This document shows positions 54,801 to 62,868 of a DNA stretch of 64,000 nt, one piece after another. The position numbers and the translations under genes are program-made. The notes below the pieces were generated by a model. It did no database searches. It had not been told where the DNA came from and was given only the letters and a program-made list of their open reading frames with translations. How positions within the stretch are numbered: the first letter of the stretch is position 1; the number at the start of each line of letters is the position of its first letter. The DNA is from Sphingobacterium multivorum (GTDB taxonomy: Bacteria > Bacteroidota > Bacteroidia > Sphingobacteriales > Sphingobacteriaceae), in NCBI RefSeq assembly GCF_039511225.1, contig NZ_CP154261.1, forward strand, positions 2,232,001-2,296,000, read 5' to 3'.

Positions 54801-55589
54801 AGTAGCAGCACCCGAAAATGGTTCTACAGTAGTTGGGAAATTGTGTGTTTCAGCTTTTACGGATAAAACGGAATCAAATGCTTTCTCTTCGTAAAAATCA
54901 GGTTTGTCGGCCGATTTAGGCGCAAATTGTGTGACACGTGGACCTTTGACAAAGGCAACGTTATCTTTATAAGCAGAAACAATCTCGTTCGGATTGGTTT
55001 CAGAAGTCTTTTTAATTAATTTAAAGAGGGAAGTTGGTTGCTCTTCGCCATCAATGATAAAAGTACCATTGAAAATCTTGTGTCTACAGTGTTCAGAATT
55101 CGCTTGCGAAAAAGCGAATACTTCCGAGTCTGTAAGCAGACGACCCAATTTGGTCGAAAGGTTATTGAGGTAATCTACTTCTTCTGGATTTAGCGCTAGG
55201 CCCTCAGATTTGTTGTAGGCCTCGATGTCTTCAATTTCCAATATCGGTTCAGGTGTAATGTTGACGGTATACATGTCCTGCGTCAACATACTGAACTTTT
55301 GTGAAATCATTGGATCGAAGTCATTGAAATCCGCTGGTACCGGTTGAAATTCTTCTATACGAACAATTCCTGCAATGCCCATATTTTGTGTGATTTCTAC
55401 TGCATTGGTACTCCAGGGAGTCACCATCGCGGCACGGGGTCCTACAAAGTAATGGTTAAGGTTTTGGTCGTCTAGTTTTTTGGCGTTGCCGAATAGCCAG
55501 TTGAGTTTAGTAATGTCTTCTTGTGATAAAGAGTTTACGCTTTGAACACCATATACAGTGTTCGATGGGTTCTCAAAGAAATGAATCAT
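51858..55589 (-). CDS. purL: phosphoribosylformylglycinamidine synthase, large fused form
   Basis: Fourth step of purine synthesis: FGAR, glutamine and ATP to FGAM. The 1243 aa protein is the long single-chain type with PurS-, PurL- and PurQ-equivalent parts. The N-terminal PurS-like region is followed by two AIR-synthase-like halves ([49 protein letters not shown]). The C-terminal class I glutamine amidotransferase has the nucleophile in [14 protein letters not shown] and the His/Glu pair near [10 protein letters not shown]. This form is common in Bacteroidota and gammaproteobacteria. A -7 box lies at 55628-55635. Confidence 0.97.
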   Translation of the reverse strand: MIHFFENPSNTVYGVQSVNSLSQEDITKLNWLFGNAKKLDDQNLNHYFVGPRAAMVTPWSTNAVEITQNMGIAGIVRIEEFQPVPADFNDFDPMISQKFSMLTQDMYTVNITPEPILEIEDIEAYNKSEGLALNPEEVDYLNNLSTKLGRLLTDSEVFAFSQANSEHCRHKIFNGTFIIDGEEQPTSLFKLIKKTSETNPNEIVSAYKDNVAFVKGPRVTQFAPKSADKPDFYEEKAFDSVLSVKAETHNFPTTVEPFSGAATGSGGEIRDRMAGGQGAIPLAGTAVYMTAYSRLEQNKLDLQAGTVTEPAKELNKTRPWENAMQERQWLYQTPVDILIKASNGASDFGNKFGQPLITGSVLTFEHEEDGRKLGYDKVIMQAGGVGYGKLDQAKKHTPKTGDKVVILGGENYRIGMGGAAVSSADTGAFGSGIELNAIQRSNPEMQKRAANAVRGLVESDHNPIVSIHDHGAGGHLNCLSELVEETGGLIDLDALPVGDPTLSAKEIIGNESQERMGLVIAEDDIDTLKRVADRERAPMYTVGDVTGDHRFTFESKSTGEKPMDYALEDFFGSSPKTFMRDKTVVRNYADLAYDAANIPSYLNQVLQLEAVASKDWLTNKVDRCVGGRVAKQQCAGPLQLPLNNVGVMALDYKGKEGIATTIGHSPVAALVDPAAASRTAIAESLSNIVFAPIKNGLAGISLSANWMWAANNEGEDARLYQAVKACSDFAIALGINIPTGKDSLSMKQKYPNGENVIAPGTLIISAAGNCTDITKVVEPVLNKKAGSIYYINLSKDQFKLGGSSFAQIINKLGTEVPTIQDAAYFKTAFNTVQQLIQEGQIEAGHDVGSGGLITTLLEMTFADVNLGANYDLSALHEPDSVKAFFNENIALVLQAKDDAAFEAIVKDAGVDAVKIGQVIEGNTVTIKNQEASFSFDVAATRDVWFTTSFLLDSKQSKNGTAQQRFDNYKHQPLAFTFPSQFDGKKPKIDGTKARPKAAILREKGSNSEREMANAMFLAGFDVKDVHMTDLITGRETLEDIQFIGAVGGFSNSDVLGSAKGWAGAFLYNEKAKKALTDFFARPDTLSIGICNGCQLFMELEMINPEHEIHGKMLHNTSGKHESNFVSVKVQENNSVMLSTLAGSTLGVWISHGEGKFNLPYAEEQYNIVAKYAYEQYPHNPNGSDYNTAMVCDKTGRHLATMPHIERSVFQWHWANYPKGRQDEVSPWIEAFVNARQWIDEQGK

Positions 55590-55627
55590 TATAAATGTTT
55601 GTTTTGAACGTTCTTCAAATTAAAGCA

Positions 55628-55635
55628 CAAAGTTA
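55628..55635 (-). promoter_or_regulatory. candidate -7 box of purL
   Basis: TAACTTTG on the minus strand is an exact TAnnTTTG; it ends 38 bases before the purL ATG. No convincing -33 TTTG. Confidence 0.35.
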
Positions 55636-56020
55636 CATATTATTTTTATGGAAATGACTGGATTTTGATTAAAAACTGCTTCCAGTTTTAATCTAATCAA
55701 ACGCTATTTCAAAATACCGAAGAATAGCTTTATAATTGTCCTGAGCTGAGCTCCCTTAATCTTGTGTGTAGCCCCCTTTAATTGGCTCTTATTCGCTTAG
55801 TGTTCGCCCCTGAGTCTGAACATGGTCGATATTCGTGCGTCTTCTCACTAGCATCTAACAGCCTTCCAACCGTCTTTAGCTCGGAGATAACAGGGAGGCA
55901 CGTCGTATTTATGCCGCTAGCATGTCGAAGCTGATACGACGCTATCCCGAAGCTGTCTCGTACGAAACAGCACGATTTCACGACAATTTACCGAAGACAC
56001 CGATGATCGGCAAATTGACG
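55636..56020. other. 385-base unassigned region between divergent purL and pheT
   Basis: About 55740-56000 is clearly richer in G and C than other intergenic stretches. It contains CGTCGTAT/ATACGACG (about 55906-55940) and GCTGT/ACAGC inverted repeats. Frames open across it (minus 55778-55981, plus from 55922) have no protein-like features. The pheT promoter lies to its right, so it is not the pheT leader. It may be a small RNA or a decayed gene; I cannot tell. Confidence 0.4.
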
Positions 56021-56051
56021 TTGGATATAAACTCAAATTTATCTAAGTTTG
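56021..56051 (+). promoter_or_regulatory. Bacteroidota promoter of pheT
   Basis: TTG at 56021-56023, 20 bases, then TAAGTTTG at 56044-56051. Same spacing as the serC promoter. The ATG at 56072 would have a leader of about 15 bases, which also argues against the longer frame starting at 55922. Confidence 0.6.
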
Positions 56052-56071
56052 TGCATCAAATCAGATTCGAG

Positions 56072-58468
56072 ATGAATATTTCATATAATTGGTTAAAACA
56101 ACACGTTAATATAGATTCGACACCGGAGGAACTATCGCTGATCTTAACAAATACAGGATTGGAAGTAGAAGCTTTGGACGTCGTGCAGAGTATCCCAGGT
56201 GGATTGGATGGTTTGGTTGTTGGTGAAGTGAAAACTTGTGAACAGCATCCTAATGCCGATAAATTAAGAGTAACCACTGTTGATGTCGGTGGACCGGAGT
56301 TATTGCACATTGTATGTGGTGCACCAAACTGTCGTACAGGATTGAAAGTCATTGTTGCTACAGTAGGTACTACTTGCCATCCGCTTACCGGAGAGCCTTT
56401 TAAAATTACCAAATCTAAAATTCGTGGTGAAGTTTCCGAAGGTATGTTATGTGGGGAAGATGAAATCGGTTTGGGTACATCTCATGCCGGTATCGTTGAA
56501 TTACCAGCTGACGTTGCTGTGGGGACCTTAGTGAAAGATCATTTCAATATCCAGGATGATTACCGTTATGAAATTGGCTTAACACCAAACCGTGCGGATG
56601 CTGCTTCGCATTTAGGTGTTGCAAGAGATATTGCGGCACATTTCCGTACACACGTGTTAAAGGCAGATGTTTCTGCATTTAAGGCTGCTGAGGCGGAGGG
56701 AACGACAGTGGTCGTTGCAGACGCACAGGCAAGCCCACGTTATAGTGGTATCAATATTACCGGTGTTCGTGTTGGGGAATCTCCCGATTGGTTAAAAGAG
56801 AAATTAAATGTTATCGGTGTTCGTCCGATCAATAATATTGTCGATGTTACCAATTACATATTACACGATTTAGGTCAGCCACTGCATGCTTTTGATGCAG
56901 ATAAAATTGCTGGAAATAAAGTCCTTGTTCGTTTGGCGACTGAGGGTGAAAAATTTGTTACGCTGGATGGTGTGGAGCGTACCTTGTCTGCAGAGGACTT
57001 GGTGATTGCTGATACTGAAAAACCGATGTGTATTGCGGGTGTTTTCGGTGGAGCACATTCGGGTGTATCAGCCGAAACGACCAATGTATTTTTGGAATCG
57101 GCCTATTTCAATGCTGTTTCTGTACGGAAGACCTCCAAAAGACATGGCTTAAAAACAGATGCTTCTTTCCGTTTCGAACGTGGTACCGATCCGAATATTA
57201 CGGTTGAAGCCTTGAAGCGCGCAGCTTTATTGATTCAGGAAATTGCAGGTGGAACGATTTCATCGACGCTAAAAGATGAGTATCCCGTGGTGATTAACCC
57301 GTTTTCATTTCACGTGAGCTATGCGAATGTGGTTCGTTTGATCGGTCAGGCGATCCCAAATGAAGAAATTAAATCCATTATTGTCGCTCTTGGCATTGAA
57401 GTCGCTTCAGAAACTGAAACAGGACTTGATGTGTTGGTACCTGCATACCGCGTTGATGTCACACGCGAGGTAGACGTTGTGGAAGAAGTGTTGCGGATTT
57501 ACGGTTATAACAATATTGAGTTGAAGTCACAAATTAAGGCCTCTTTAAATACGGTTGAAAAGCCAGACAAGGAAGTTGTCTTAAATCAATTGGCTGATCT
57601 GCTCATAGCCAATGGGTTTCGTGAGATTCTGTCCAACTCTCTTACGAAGCTGGATTATGCGGATGATAGCGAAACGGCGGTCAAATTGTATAATCCATTG
57701 AGCTCGGATTTGGACACAATGCGTCAAAATATGGTTTTTTCTGTTTTGAGTGCGATTGAATATAACCAAAAACGAAGAAACTTTGACCTGAAGTTCTTCG
57801 AATTCGGTAAGACGTATGCGCTCGATGGCGAAGGCTATAAAGAAACGCAGCATCTGGCTTTTGCCATGGCAGGTAAAAATGAAGCTGAGCAATGGAACAG
57901 CAAAAAAGACGCCGTTAATTTCTATAACCTTAAAGCGGCTGTAGATACGCTTATCAAACGTTTGAAAATTGAAGGAATTCAAATACAGGATGCTTCAAAT
58001 GCACATTTTGCCTATGGTTTGAATTATATGAAAGGGCAGAAATGTTTAGTTTCGTTTGGTGCAATTGCAAACGCAGATTTGAAAAAAGCAGATGTTGAAG
58101 GTCAGGTTTTCTTTGCTGATTTTGACTGGGATGTTTTGATGAAAATTATTCGTAAGAATAGCATTCAATACAAAGAAGTTTCCAAATTCCCGGCTGTGCG
58201 CAGAGATTTGTCGCTCTTAATCGATGAAAATGTGAGCTTCGATAAGCTACAATTTGTTGCTCAAAAGACCGAACGCAAGCTTTTGAAGGAGGTAAATGTG
58301 TTTGATGTGTATAAAGGTGATAAAATTCCGGAAGGGAAAAAGTCTTATGCTCTGAGCTTTATCTTGCAGGATGAAGAAAAAACACTTACGGATAAGCAAA
58401 TTGATGCGATAGTTCAAAAATTAATTGTTAATTTTGAGAAGGAACTAGGCGCGGAAGTGCGTGGTTAA
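56072..58468 (+). CDS. pheT: phenylalanyl-tRNA synthetase beta subunit
   Basis: Partner of PheS in charging tRNA-Phe, 798 aa. It begins MNISYNWLKQHVNID and holds an EMAP/OB tRNA-binding domain (about 40-150, VGEVKTCEQHPNADKLRV). The B3/B4 editing domain and B5 (about 400-470) follow, and the core-fold region is after them. The C-terminal anticodon-binding FDX-ACB domain is marked by FPAVRRDLSLLID. The start at 56072 fits the family terminus and the promoter at 56021-56051. pheS is not in this window. The coiled-coil gene, zapA, 6S RNA and rny follow in the same direction. Confidence 0.96.
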   Translation: MNISYNWLKQHVNIDSTPEELSLILTNTGLEVEALDVVQSIPGGLDGLVVGEVKTCEQHPNADKLRVTTVDVGGPELLHIVCGAPNCRTGLKVIVATVGTTCHPLTGEPFKITKSKIRGEVSEGMLCGEDEIGLGTSHAGIVELPADVAVGTLVKDHFNIQDDYRYEIGLTPNRADAASHLGVARDIAAHFRTHVLKADVSAFKAAEAEGTTVVVADAQASPRYSGINITGVRVGESPDWLKEKLNVIGVRPINNIVDVTNYILHDLGQPLHAFDADKIAGNKVLVRLATEGEKFVTLDGVERTLSAEDLVIADTEKPMCIAGVFGGAHSGVSAETTNVFLESAYFNAVSVRKTSKRHGLKTDASFRFERGTDPNITVEALKRAALLIQEIAGGTISSTLKDEYPVVINPFSFHVSYANVVRLIGQAIPNEEIKSIIVALGIEVASETETGLDVLVPAYRVDVTREVDVVEEVLRIYGYNNIELKSQIKASLNTVEKPDKEVVLNQLADLLIANGFREILSNSLTKLDYADDSETAVKLYNPLSSDLDTMRQNMVFSVLSAIEYNQKRRNFDLKFFEFGKTYALDGEGYKETQHLAFAMAGKNEAEQWNSKKDAVNFYNLKAAVDTLIKRLKIEGIQIQDASNAHFAYGLNYMKGQKCLVSFGAIANADLKKADVEGQVFFADFDWDVLMKIIRKNSIQYKEVSKFPAVRRDLSLLIDENVSFDKLQFVAQKTERKLLKEVNVFDVYKGDKIPEGKKSYALSFILQDEEKTLTDKQIDAIVQKLIVNFEKELGAEVRG

Positions 58469-58508
58469 TGAGAGATACAACATTAATTGGTAATATTCAA
58501 TTTATACT

Positions 58509-58814
58509 ATGGCAACATTGTCTTCACAAATGAATCTGATCGTTGAGAAAACGAAAAATTTAATTCAATTGTGCGAAGTCTTGCAAGAAGAAAATGATTT
58601 GCTTAAATTAGAGGTACAATCCTTAAAAGTGGCTTTCGATGCGAGCAACGATAAGAGCAAGCAGTTGGAAGAGAAGGTCAAAGCGTTGGCAGTTGCCCGT
58701 ACGTTAGATTCTGAAACGGATAAGGAAGCAATTAATGAAAAAATACTTGACACAAAACAAAAAATTAACGATTTTGTGCGGGAAATAGACAAATGTATTA
58801 GTTTGTTGAAATAG
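58509..58814 (+). CDS. small coiled-coil protein upstream of zapA
   Basis: 101 aa, almost fully helical with heptad-like leucine spacing (VLQEENDLLKLEVQSLKVAF, KQLEEKVKALAVA). No signal or membrane segment. It lies 40 bases after pheT and 54 bases before zapA, and looks like a cytoplasmic partner of cell division, perhaps ZapB-like in shape; no homology to ZapB is claimed. Function not established. Confidence 0.72.
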   Translation: MATLSSQMNLIVEKTKNLIQLCEVLQEENDLLKLEVQSLKVAFDASNDKSKQLEEKVKALAVARTLDSETDKEAINEKILDTKQKINDFVREIDKCISLLK

Positions 58815-58868
58815 TTGGGAGAAGTGTTATCGGATTCAAACTAATACAACGTTAAAAAGCTCAAAGAA

Positions 58869-59159
58869 ATGGGAGAGATTTCCATAAAAATAAATATCGC
58901 AGATCGTGTTTATCCCCTTCGGGTGGAGAGCGCGGAAGAAGAAGTAATTCGACATGCTGCGAAATTGATAAATGAAAAAGTAAAGGAATTGCAGGAAAAC
59001 TATACTGTGAGAGATAAGCAGGATTTGTTGTCCATGTGTGTATTGCAATTTGCGACGCGTATGCTTAATGCAGAGCGGCAGTCCCAAAACCACGAAGTGG
59101 GCTTGGAAAATTCAGTACAGGAACTTGATCAGTTGTTGACGGATTTCTTTAAAAAATAA
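58869..59159 (+). CDS. zapA: cell division protein ZapA
   Basis: 96 aa FtsZ-ring stabiliser. The N-terminal beta-hairpin domain ISIKINIADRVYPLRV followed by AEEEVIRHAAKLINEKVKEL is the typical ZapA head; the rest is the tail helix that forms the tetramer coiled coil. It promotes FtsZ filament bundling at midcell. It follows the coiled-coil gene by 54 bases and precedes the candidate 6S RNA, an arrangement also seen for zapA and ssrS in proteobacteria. Confidence 0.92.
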   Translation: MGEISIKINIADRVYPLRVESAEEEVIRHAAKLINEKVKELQENYTVRDKQDLLSMCVLQFATRMLNAERQSQNHEVGLENSVQELDQLLTDFFKK

Positions 59160-59189
59160 ATTTACGTTCTTTATATTTAGAGCTTAAAC

Positions 59190-59373
59190 GACGAATTTGC
59201 CGCAATTAAATTCGGGTTGTCACTATTTTAAACTTAACGCTTCAATATTACAGGCGCAAAAAGATATAGGCCATTTTGCGAAAGCCATCTGGGTCACAAT
59301 CTAAGCCTAATTATGTAATCACGAAGTTTAATAATACATGAGACCTGTTTAAATTTAATTGCGGTTTTTTTTT
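59190..59373 (+). ncRNA. ssrS: probable 6S RNA
   Basis: Between zapA and rny, about 180 bases fold as 6S RNA does. A perfect 13-bp closing stem (59200-59212 with 59352-59364) is followed by nine T. A large internal bubble follows (59213-59227 and 59332-59351), then an inner stem TTAAACTT/AAGTTTAA (59228-59235 with 59324-59331) and an apical hairpin with GCAAAA/TTTTGC arms. The 5' end is estimated from the stem. 6S RNA binds RNA polymerase with the primary sigma factor; the location after zapA agrees. No sequence match was made, so the call rests on structure and position. Confidence 0.55.
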
Positions 59374-59510
59374 GTCATGAAAGTCGTACGAGCTTCGTAA
59401 GCTCGCTACTTCGTTGTTACATACCGAAGTAAGGGAAAGGCCGATTGATGATTTTACCGGAATTTGAATATAATTAATAAAAACAAACATAATAATACAA
59501 TTATACATAC

Positions 59511-61064
59511 ATGGACATCGCAATTTATAGCATAATTTCTCTGATTGTTGGTGTTGTTATAGGTCGTTATCTATTGGTGTTGTTGTTTAAAAAACAAGAA
59601 CAGGAAGCCAAGGATAAGGTAAATAGCATACTGAAAGATGCAGAGCAGGAAGGGGAACACATTAAAAAGAAACGCCTGTTAGAGGCCAAAGAAAAGTTCC
59701 TTCAATTAAAATCTGAACATGAAAAGGAAGTCAATCAACGTAACAATACCATCAACCAGAAGGAAAATACGTTAAGACAAAAAGAGCAGTCAATTAACCA
59801 AAAATTGGAAAACATCAACCGCGACAAGCAGGAGGTGGATGCCAAGAAAAAGCAATTGGATAAATTGGTTGAACTGAATGAAAAGAAATCTGAAGAAGTA
59901 GAAACGCTCAAATTACAACAGATTAAACAATTGGAAAGCATCGCTGGCGTAACAGCCGACGAAGCAAAAAATCAATTGGTGGATTCGTTGCGCGAAGAAG
60001 CCCGCTCACAAGCCATGATTCAAATCAAAGATATTGTGGATGAGGCAAAATTGACAGCGACTAAAGAGGCGAAAAAGGTTGTTATACAGACGATTCAACG
60101 CACCGCTACGGAATCTGCAATCGAAAATACCGTTTCAATTTTCAATATTGAAAATGATGAAATTAAGGGCCGTATTATTGGTCGTGAAGGTCGTAATATT
60201 CGTGCTTTGGAAGCTGCAACAGGCGTAGAGATCATCGTTGACGATACACCTGAAGCAATTATCCTATCTGGCTTCGATCCTGTACGTCGGGAGATCGCAC
60301 GTTTGGCTTTACACCGTTTGGTAACAGATGGTCGTATCCACCCTGCACGTATCGAGGAGGTTGTTGCAAAAACGCGGACGCAAATTGAGGATGAAATAGT
60401 TGAAATCGGTGAACGTACAGCGATCGATTTGGGGATCCATGGTCTGCACCCCGAGTTGATTCGTATGGTAGGGCGTATGCGTTACCGTTCGTCTTACGGA
60501 CAGAATCTTTTACAGCACTCGCGTGAGGTTGCTAATTTTGCAGCGACAATGGCAGCAGAACTGGGCCTGAATGTTAAACATGCGAAACGTGCTGGATTAC
60601 TACACGATATTGGTAAAGTGCCTGATGATAATCCAGAGTTGCCACACGCTATTTTAGGTATGCAACTTGCAGAGAAATACAAGGAACATCCTGATGTATG
60701 TAACGCAATTGGTGCGCACCATGACGAGATCGAAATGACGGCTTTAATATCTCCGGTTGTTCAGGCTTGTGACGCGATTTCTGGTGCACGCCCGGGCGCA
60801 CGCCGCGAGGTTGTAGAAAGTTACATCAAACGCTTAAAAGAGCTGGAAGACTTGGCTTTATCGTATCCTGGGGTGGAGAAGACCTTCGCGATACAAGCTG
60901 GTCGTGAACTACGTGTCATCGTGGAGAGTGAGAAAGTCTCTGATGCGCAGTCGGAAATACTCGCTGCTGATATCTCTAACCGTATCCAAACGGAAATGAC
61001 GTATCCAGGGCAAATTAAAGTAACTGTTATCCGTGAGACAAGATCGGTGTCTTACGCAAAATAG
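59511..61064 (+). CDS. rny: ribonuclease Y
   Basis: Membrane-anchored endoribonuclease that starts mRNA decay, 517 aa. It has an N-terminal helix (about residues 3-25) and a long charged coiled coil (about 30-200). A KH RNA-binding domain ([19 protein letters not shown]) follows, then an HD phosphohydrolase domain ([13 protein letters not shown], with His-Asp) and a C-terminal region. The layout is that of RNase Y. A 137-base leader after the 6S RNA terminator contains a hairpin with stem CGAGCTT/AAGCTCG near 59400. It is followed by a 17-bp terminator at 61083-61119. Confidence 0.96.
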   Translation: MDIAIYSIISLIVGVVIGRYLLVLLFKKQEQEAKDKVNSILKDAEQEGEHIKKKRLLEAKEKFLQLKSEHEKEVNQRNNTINQKENTLRQKEQSINQKLENINRDKQEVDAKKKQLDKLVELNEKKSEEVETLKLQQIKQLESIAGVTADEAKNQLVDSLREEARSQAMIQIKDIVDEAKLTATKEAKKVVIQTIQRTATESAIENTVSIFNIENDEIKGRIIGREGRNIRALEAATGVEIIVDDTPEAIILSGFDPVRREIARLALHRLVTDGRIHPARIEEVVAKTRTQIEDEIVEIGERTAIDLGIHGLHPELIRMVGRMRYRSSYGQNLLQHSREVANFAATMAAELGLNVKHAKRAGLLHDIGKVPDDNPELPHAILGMQLAEKYKEHPDVCNAIGAHHDEIEMTALISPVVQACDAISGARPGARREVVESYIKRLKELEDLALSYPGVEKTFAIQAGRELRVIVESEKVSDAQSEILAADISNRIQTEMTYPGQIKVTVIRETRSVSYAK

Positions 61065-61082
61065 ATCCCGAGGATCCAGGAT

Positions 61083-61119
61083 AAAAAAAGCTCCAATCAT
61101 TTTGATTGGAGCTTTTTTT
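61083..61119 (+). terminator. rho-independent terminator after rny
   Basis: The arms 61083-61099 and 61103-61119 are perfectly complementary (17 bp, GCTCCAATCA core) and end in seven T. Confidence 0.9.
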
Positions 61120-61173
61120 ATGCAATCCAACAGCTTTTCCCAACAGGGTGATTTCAGCTATTCAAGGTGTTTG

Positions 61174-61360
61174 GGGATTGACTTGAACAGTTCTGAATAG
61201 ACTTGGCCTGAGTAGAATTAGCCTGAATTGACTTGTGTCTTGCCTGGTGAATGGACTTGAATTGGTGTCAATAGACTGTATTGGAATTGATCTGAATAGA
61301 CCAGACTTGAATAGACTAGACTTGAATCAAGTTGACCTAAATGGACTCAACCTAAATTGT
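61174..61360. repeat. degenerate short tandem repeats (unit about 15 bases, CTGAATAGACTTG-like)
   Basis: About eleven imperfect copies of a TGAAT(A/T)GACTTG-like unit, spaced about 13-18 bases, fill this stretch. Variants are CTGAATAGACTTGG, CTGAATTGACTTG, TGAATGGACTTGAA, TTGAATAGACTAGA and CTAAATGGACTC. It lies between the rny terminator and the HAD gene's stop. Both strands have stops; I see no gene in it. Confidence 0.75.
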
Positions 61361-61383
61361 CTTTAATTTAGGATCCCTATTTT

Positions 61384-62034
61384 TTAATTGAAAAATTCGA
61401 TCAGGTCAGGCACTGTCTGGATGAGATAGGTCGGTGACTCCTGCTCGAGTTCAGCTTGGCTACCATAGCCATACAGTACGCCAACAGCATCCATGGCAGT
61501 TTCCCTTGCGCCAATCAGATCATGTTTGCGATCGCCGATCATGAGGCATTCCTGTGGATTTGTTAGTTTGGCCTTCTCCATGACATATTGGATGACGCTG
61601 GTTTTGGTCGGTCTGGAATCGTCCAAAGCGCTTCCACCCGCAAAATCAAAATAAGTATTTATTTCAAAGTGTTGTAATATTTTGTGGGCGAATATTTCGG
61701 GTTTGGAGGTCGCCAGATAGATGCTGTACCCCTTTGTTTTCAGGAGCGTTAAGAGCTCCGGTATGCGATCAAACAGGATGTTCTCGTACAGCCCTATGGC
61801 TGAAAAGCGCTCCCGATATTTTTCTACACAGGCAATTGCTTCGCTTTCCCCAAATCCAAAGGTATGTATGAAAGAATCTTTAAGGGGCGGACCGATCAAG
61901 GGTTTGAGGCTATTCAGATCGGCTGTATGGATGCCTTTTGATTCCAAGGCATAGGCAATACATTTTGTAATCCCTTCTGCAGGGTCGGTCAGGGTTCCGT
62001 CCAGATCGAATAAGATATGTTTGTAAGACTTCAT
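61384..62034 (-). CDS. HAD family hydrolase (phosphoglycolate-phosphatase-like)
   Basis: 216 aa. Motif I is FDLDGTLTDP with both Asp residues, motif II YLATSKPE, motif III in DDSRPTKTS, and motif IV GDRKHDLIGA. The helical cap lies between motifs I and II (about 15-80). The DLDGTLTDPAEGI terminus is typical of the Gph/PpaX-like group, which dephosphorylates 2-phosphoglycolate, pyrophosphate-like or nucleotide substrates. It is transcribed alone; no operon partner. Substrate not fixed by sequence. Confidence 0.9.
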   Translation of the reverse strand: MKSYKHILFDLDGTLTDPAEGITKCIAYALESKGIHTADLNSLKPLIGPPLKDSFIHTFGFGESEAIACVEKYRERFSAIGLYENILFDRIPELLTLLKTKGYSIYLATSKPEIFAHKILQHFEINTYFDFAGGSALDDSRPTKTSVIQYVMEKAKLTNPQECLMIGDRKHDLIGARETAMDAVGVLYGYGSQAELEQESPTYLIQTVPDLIEFFN

Positions 62035-62175
62035 GCTGCAATATTACGGAATAGAATAGGAGTAAGCGAGTTTGTTTGCCCTGAAAGCAGATAATGACCT
62101 ACGGCAGACCAAAAAATAGGGAATATTATCATTTTTAAGACCTAAGGCATGCTCAATATTTGTTAAATTTGCCGA

Positions 62176-62703
62176 ATGAAACAAAAGAAGAAAGTTCAAG
62201 AAGTCGAACCTTTACGCCCCGTGGATAAGTATTTTGCGGAGCTGGATGCTAATTTTCAGGATCCGACCAACCGCCTGATTCAGGCCATCTTTTTACCATT
62301 ATTGTTTTTTGGTATCATGGGCTGCATCTGGATGATTCCATTTCCACAGTTCGAATTCTTGGTCAAACTCAATTGGCATACCTTTTTGAATTGGGGCTCT
62401 TTCTTCATCGCTATTGTTATTTATTATTATTTAAAGCTGTCTGCAACCTTGTCCTATGCGATATTATTCTCGATCGGGGGTATGAGTTTCTTTATCGTGC
62501 AACTGGAATACGCACAGAAGAACGGTGGCCCGGCTGTCATCTGGGTATGTTTGGGAATCGCATTGCTATCTATTGTCGCGCTGTTTATCGGTAAGGGAAA
62601 GGAAAAGAAAAAAATCACAGGACAACAGTTTCTACAGTTTTTACTTGTCGGACCGATATGGCTGTGGCATTTTGTCTTTAAAAAATTGAAATTAAGATAT
62701 TAA
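62176..62703 (+). CDS. DUF962/Mpo1-like family membrane protein, metal-binding histidines replaced
   Basis: 175 aa with four hydrophobic helices. The DUF962/Mpo1 family layout is recognised in PVDKYFAELDANFQDPTNRLIQ at the start and FLQFLLVGPIWLWHFVFKK at the end. Yeast Mpo1 is an iron-dependent dioxygenase that shortens 2-hydroxy fatty acids from phytosphingosine. In typical bacterial relatives the early motif is HQNxxNxxxH and there is a later GHxxE; here these positions are Asn-Phe, Gln and Lys (GKGKEKK), so iron binding and activity are doubtful. It stands alone between two minus-strand genes and is followed by a strong terminator. Confidence 0.75.
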   Translation: MKQKKKVQEVEPLRPVDKYFAELDANFQDPTNRLIQAIFLPLLFFGIMGCIWMIPFPQFEFLVKLNWHTFLNWGSFFIAIVIYYYLKLSATLSYAILFSIGGMSFFIVQLEYAQKNGGPAVIWVCLGIALLSIVALFIGKGKEKKKITGQQFLQFLLVGPIWLWHFVFKKLKLRY

Positions 62704-62760
62704 TTGAGCTGTCTTTAGGAGTGATCATACTGCATCTGATCGCAGCCTAATCGCGAGCTT

Positions 62761-62804
62761 AAAAGTACAGGGCCAAATTGCTTGCAATTTGGCCCTGTAC
62801 TTTT
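62761..62804. terminator. 20-bp perfect bidirectional terminator
   Basis: The arms 62761-62780 and 62785-62804 are perfectly complementary with loop CTTG and A/T ends on both strands; it serves the Mpo1-like gene and the convergent ABC permease. Confidence 0.9.
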
Positions 62805-62868
62805 ATAGGAACGTTCTGACACTGTTCGGGAATATTCGATCGTTATGGACAGTAGGTTCAGTATAAAA

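Noticed and set aside
55922-56071. N-terminal 50-residue extension of pheT
   Set aside because: It has no family match, lies upstream of and across a good promoter, and MNISYNWLK at 56072 is the usual terminus.
61174-61360. CRISPR or coding repeat
   Set aside because: Units are too short and irregular for CRISPR, stops occur in all frames, and there are no cas genes.
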